Assembly: GCA_964371655.1 (NCBI GenBank)
Contig: CAYJOD010000105.1
Span: 1-20,831 of the forward strand
Direction of reading: 5' to 3'
Length of the DNA: 20,831 nucleotides
From: CAZGSN01 sp964371655
GTDB lineage: Bacteria; Desulfobacterota; Binatia; HRBIN30
The notes beneath the pieces are model-generated. The model did not search any database and had not been told where the DNA came from. It saw only the letters and a list, made by a program, of their open reading frames with translations. Below, piece by piece: positions 20,783-20,831 of this stretch (position 1 is its first letter; each line of letters starts with the position of its first letter). The position numbers and the translations under genes were made by a program.

Positions 20783-20831
20783 AACTCCGCTCTAAGGAGA
20801 GGCCGTCGGTTGCCGTGCCCCGGCCGCAAAC

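Overview
The window is GC-rich DNA with dense, short-gapped genes and no tRNA, rRNA, CRISPR array or insertion sequence that I can see. A Gram-negative envelope is supported by a heptose-7-phosphate kinase (rfaE1), a GT9 heptosyltransferase-type fragment and a lipobox-bearing exported enzyme. Gene content and the style of the intergenic repeats recall uncultured Desulfobacterota/Binatota-type soil or groundwater bacteria. That assignment is only a guess; nothing here is diagnostic.

Layout. Positions 1-359 are non-coding and repeat-bearing. A minus-strand block (360-3571) holds a small multi-pass membrane protein, a DsbA-fold 2-hydroxychromene-2-carboxylate isomerase-like protein and an amidase. 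A plus-strand block (3897-8538) holds a divergent GH84-like lipoprotein, a membrane-anchored formylglycine-type sulfatase and a radical SAM protein with an unusual CX4CX2C cluster. A minus-strand block (8626-11342) holds a vapBC-type toxin-antitoxin pair with a readable promoter and operator, a nucleotidyltransferase-fold protein and the YicC endoribonuclease. A plus-strand block (11554-17979) holds a dienelactone hydrolase, a large GT39-like membrane glycosyltransferase ending in a PA14-like domain, a DSD1-type PLP enzyme and a lipase-like alpha/beta hydrolase. The last block (minus, 20782 to 18052) is part of an LPS/surface-sugar cluster: a GT9 fragment with a probable frameshift, a DegT-family sugar aminotransferase and rfaE1, the last two overlapping by 4 nt.

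The most unusual signal lies between the genes. Many gaps of more than about 100 bp hold a hairpin or a pair of inverted copies of a short element, and the families differ in sequence. Three pair sets look like REP/REPIN elements: a GTAG or GGAG foot followed by a stem-loop. Between copies the stem sequences change in a compensatory way, so the hairpin is kept while the sequence varies. Other gaps hold inverted arrays of short units (ACGCGGAG, CAGGGACA, GGGGACTT, GGAAAC or CTTCAGGC type).

The metabolic genes do not form one obvious pathway. The supported functional units are vapBC, the LPS cluster and, tentatively, the glycosidase-sulfatase pair.
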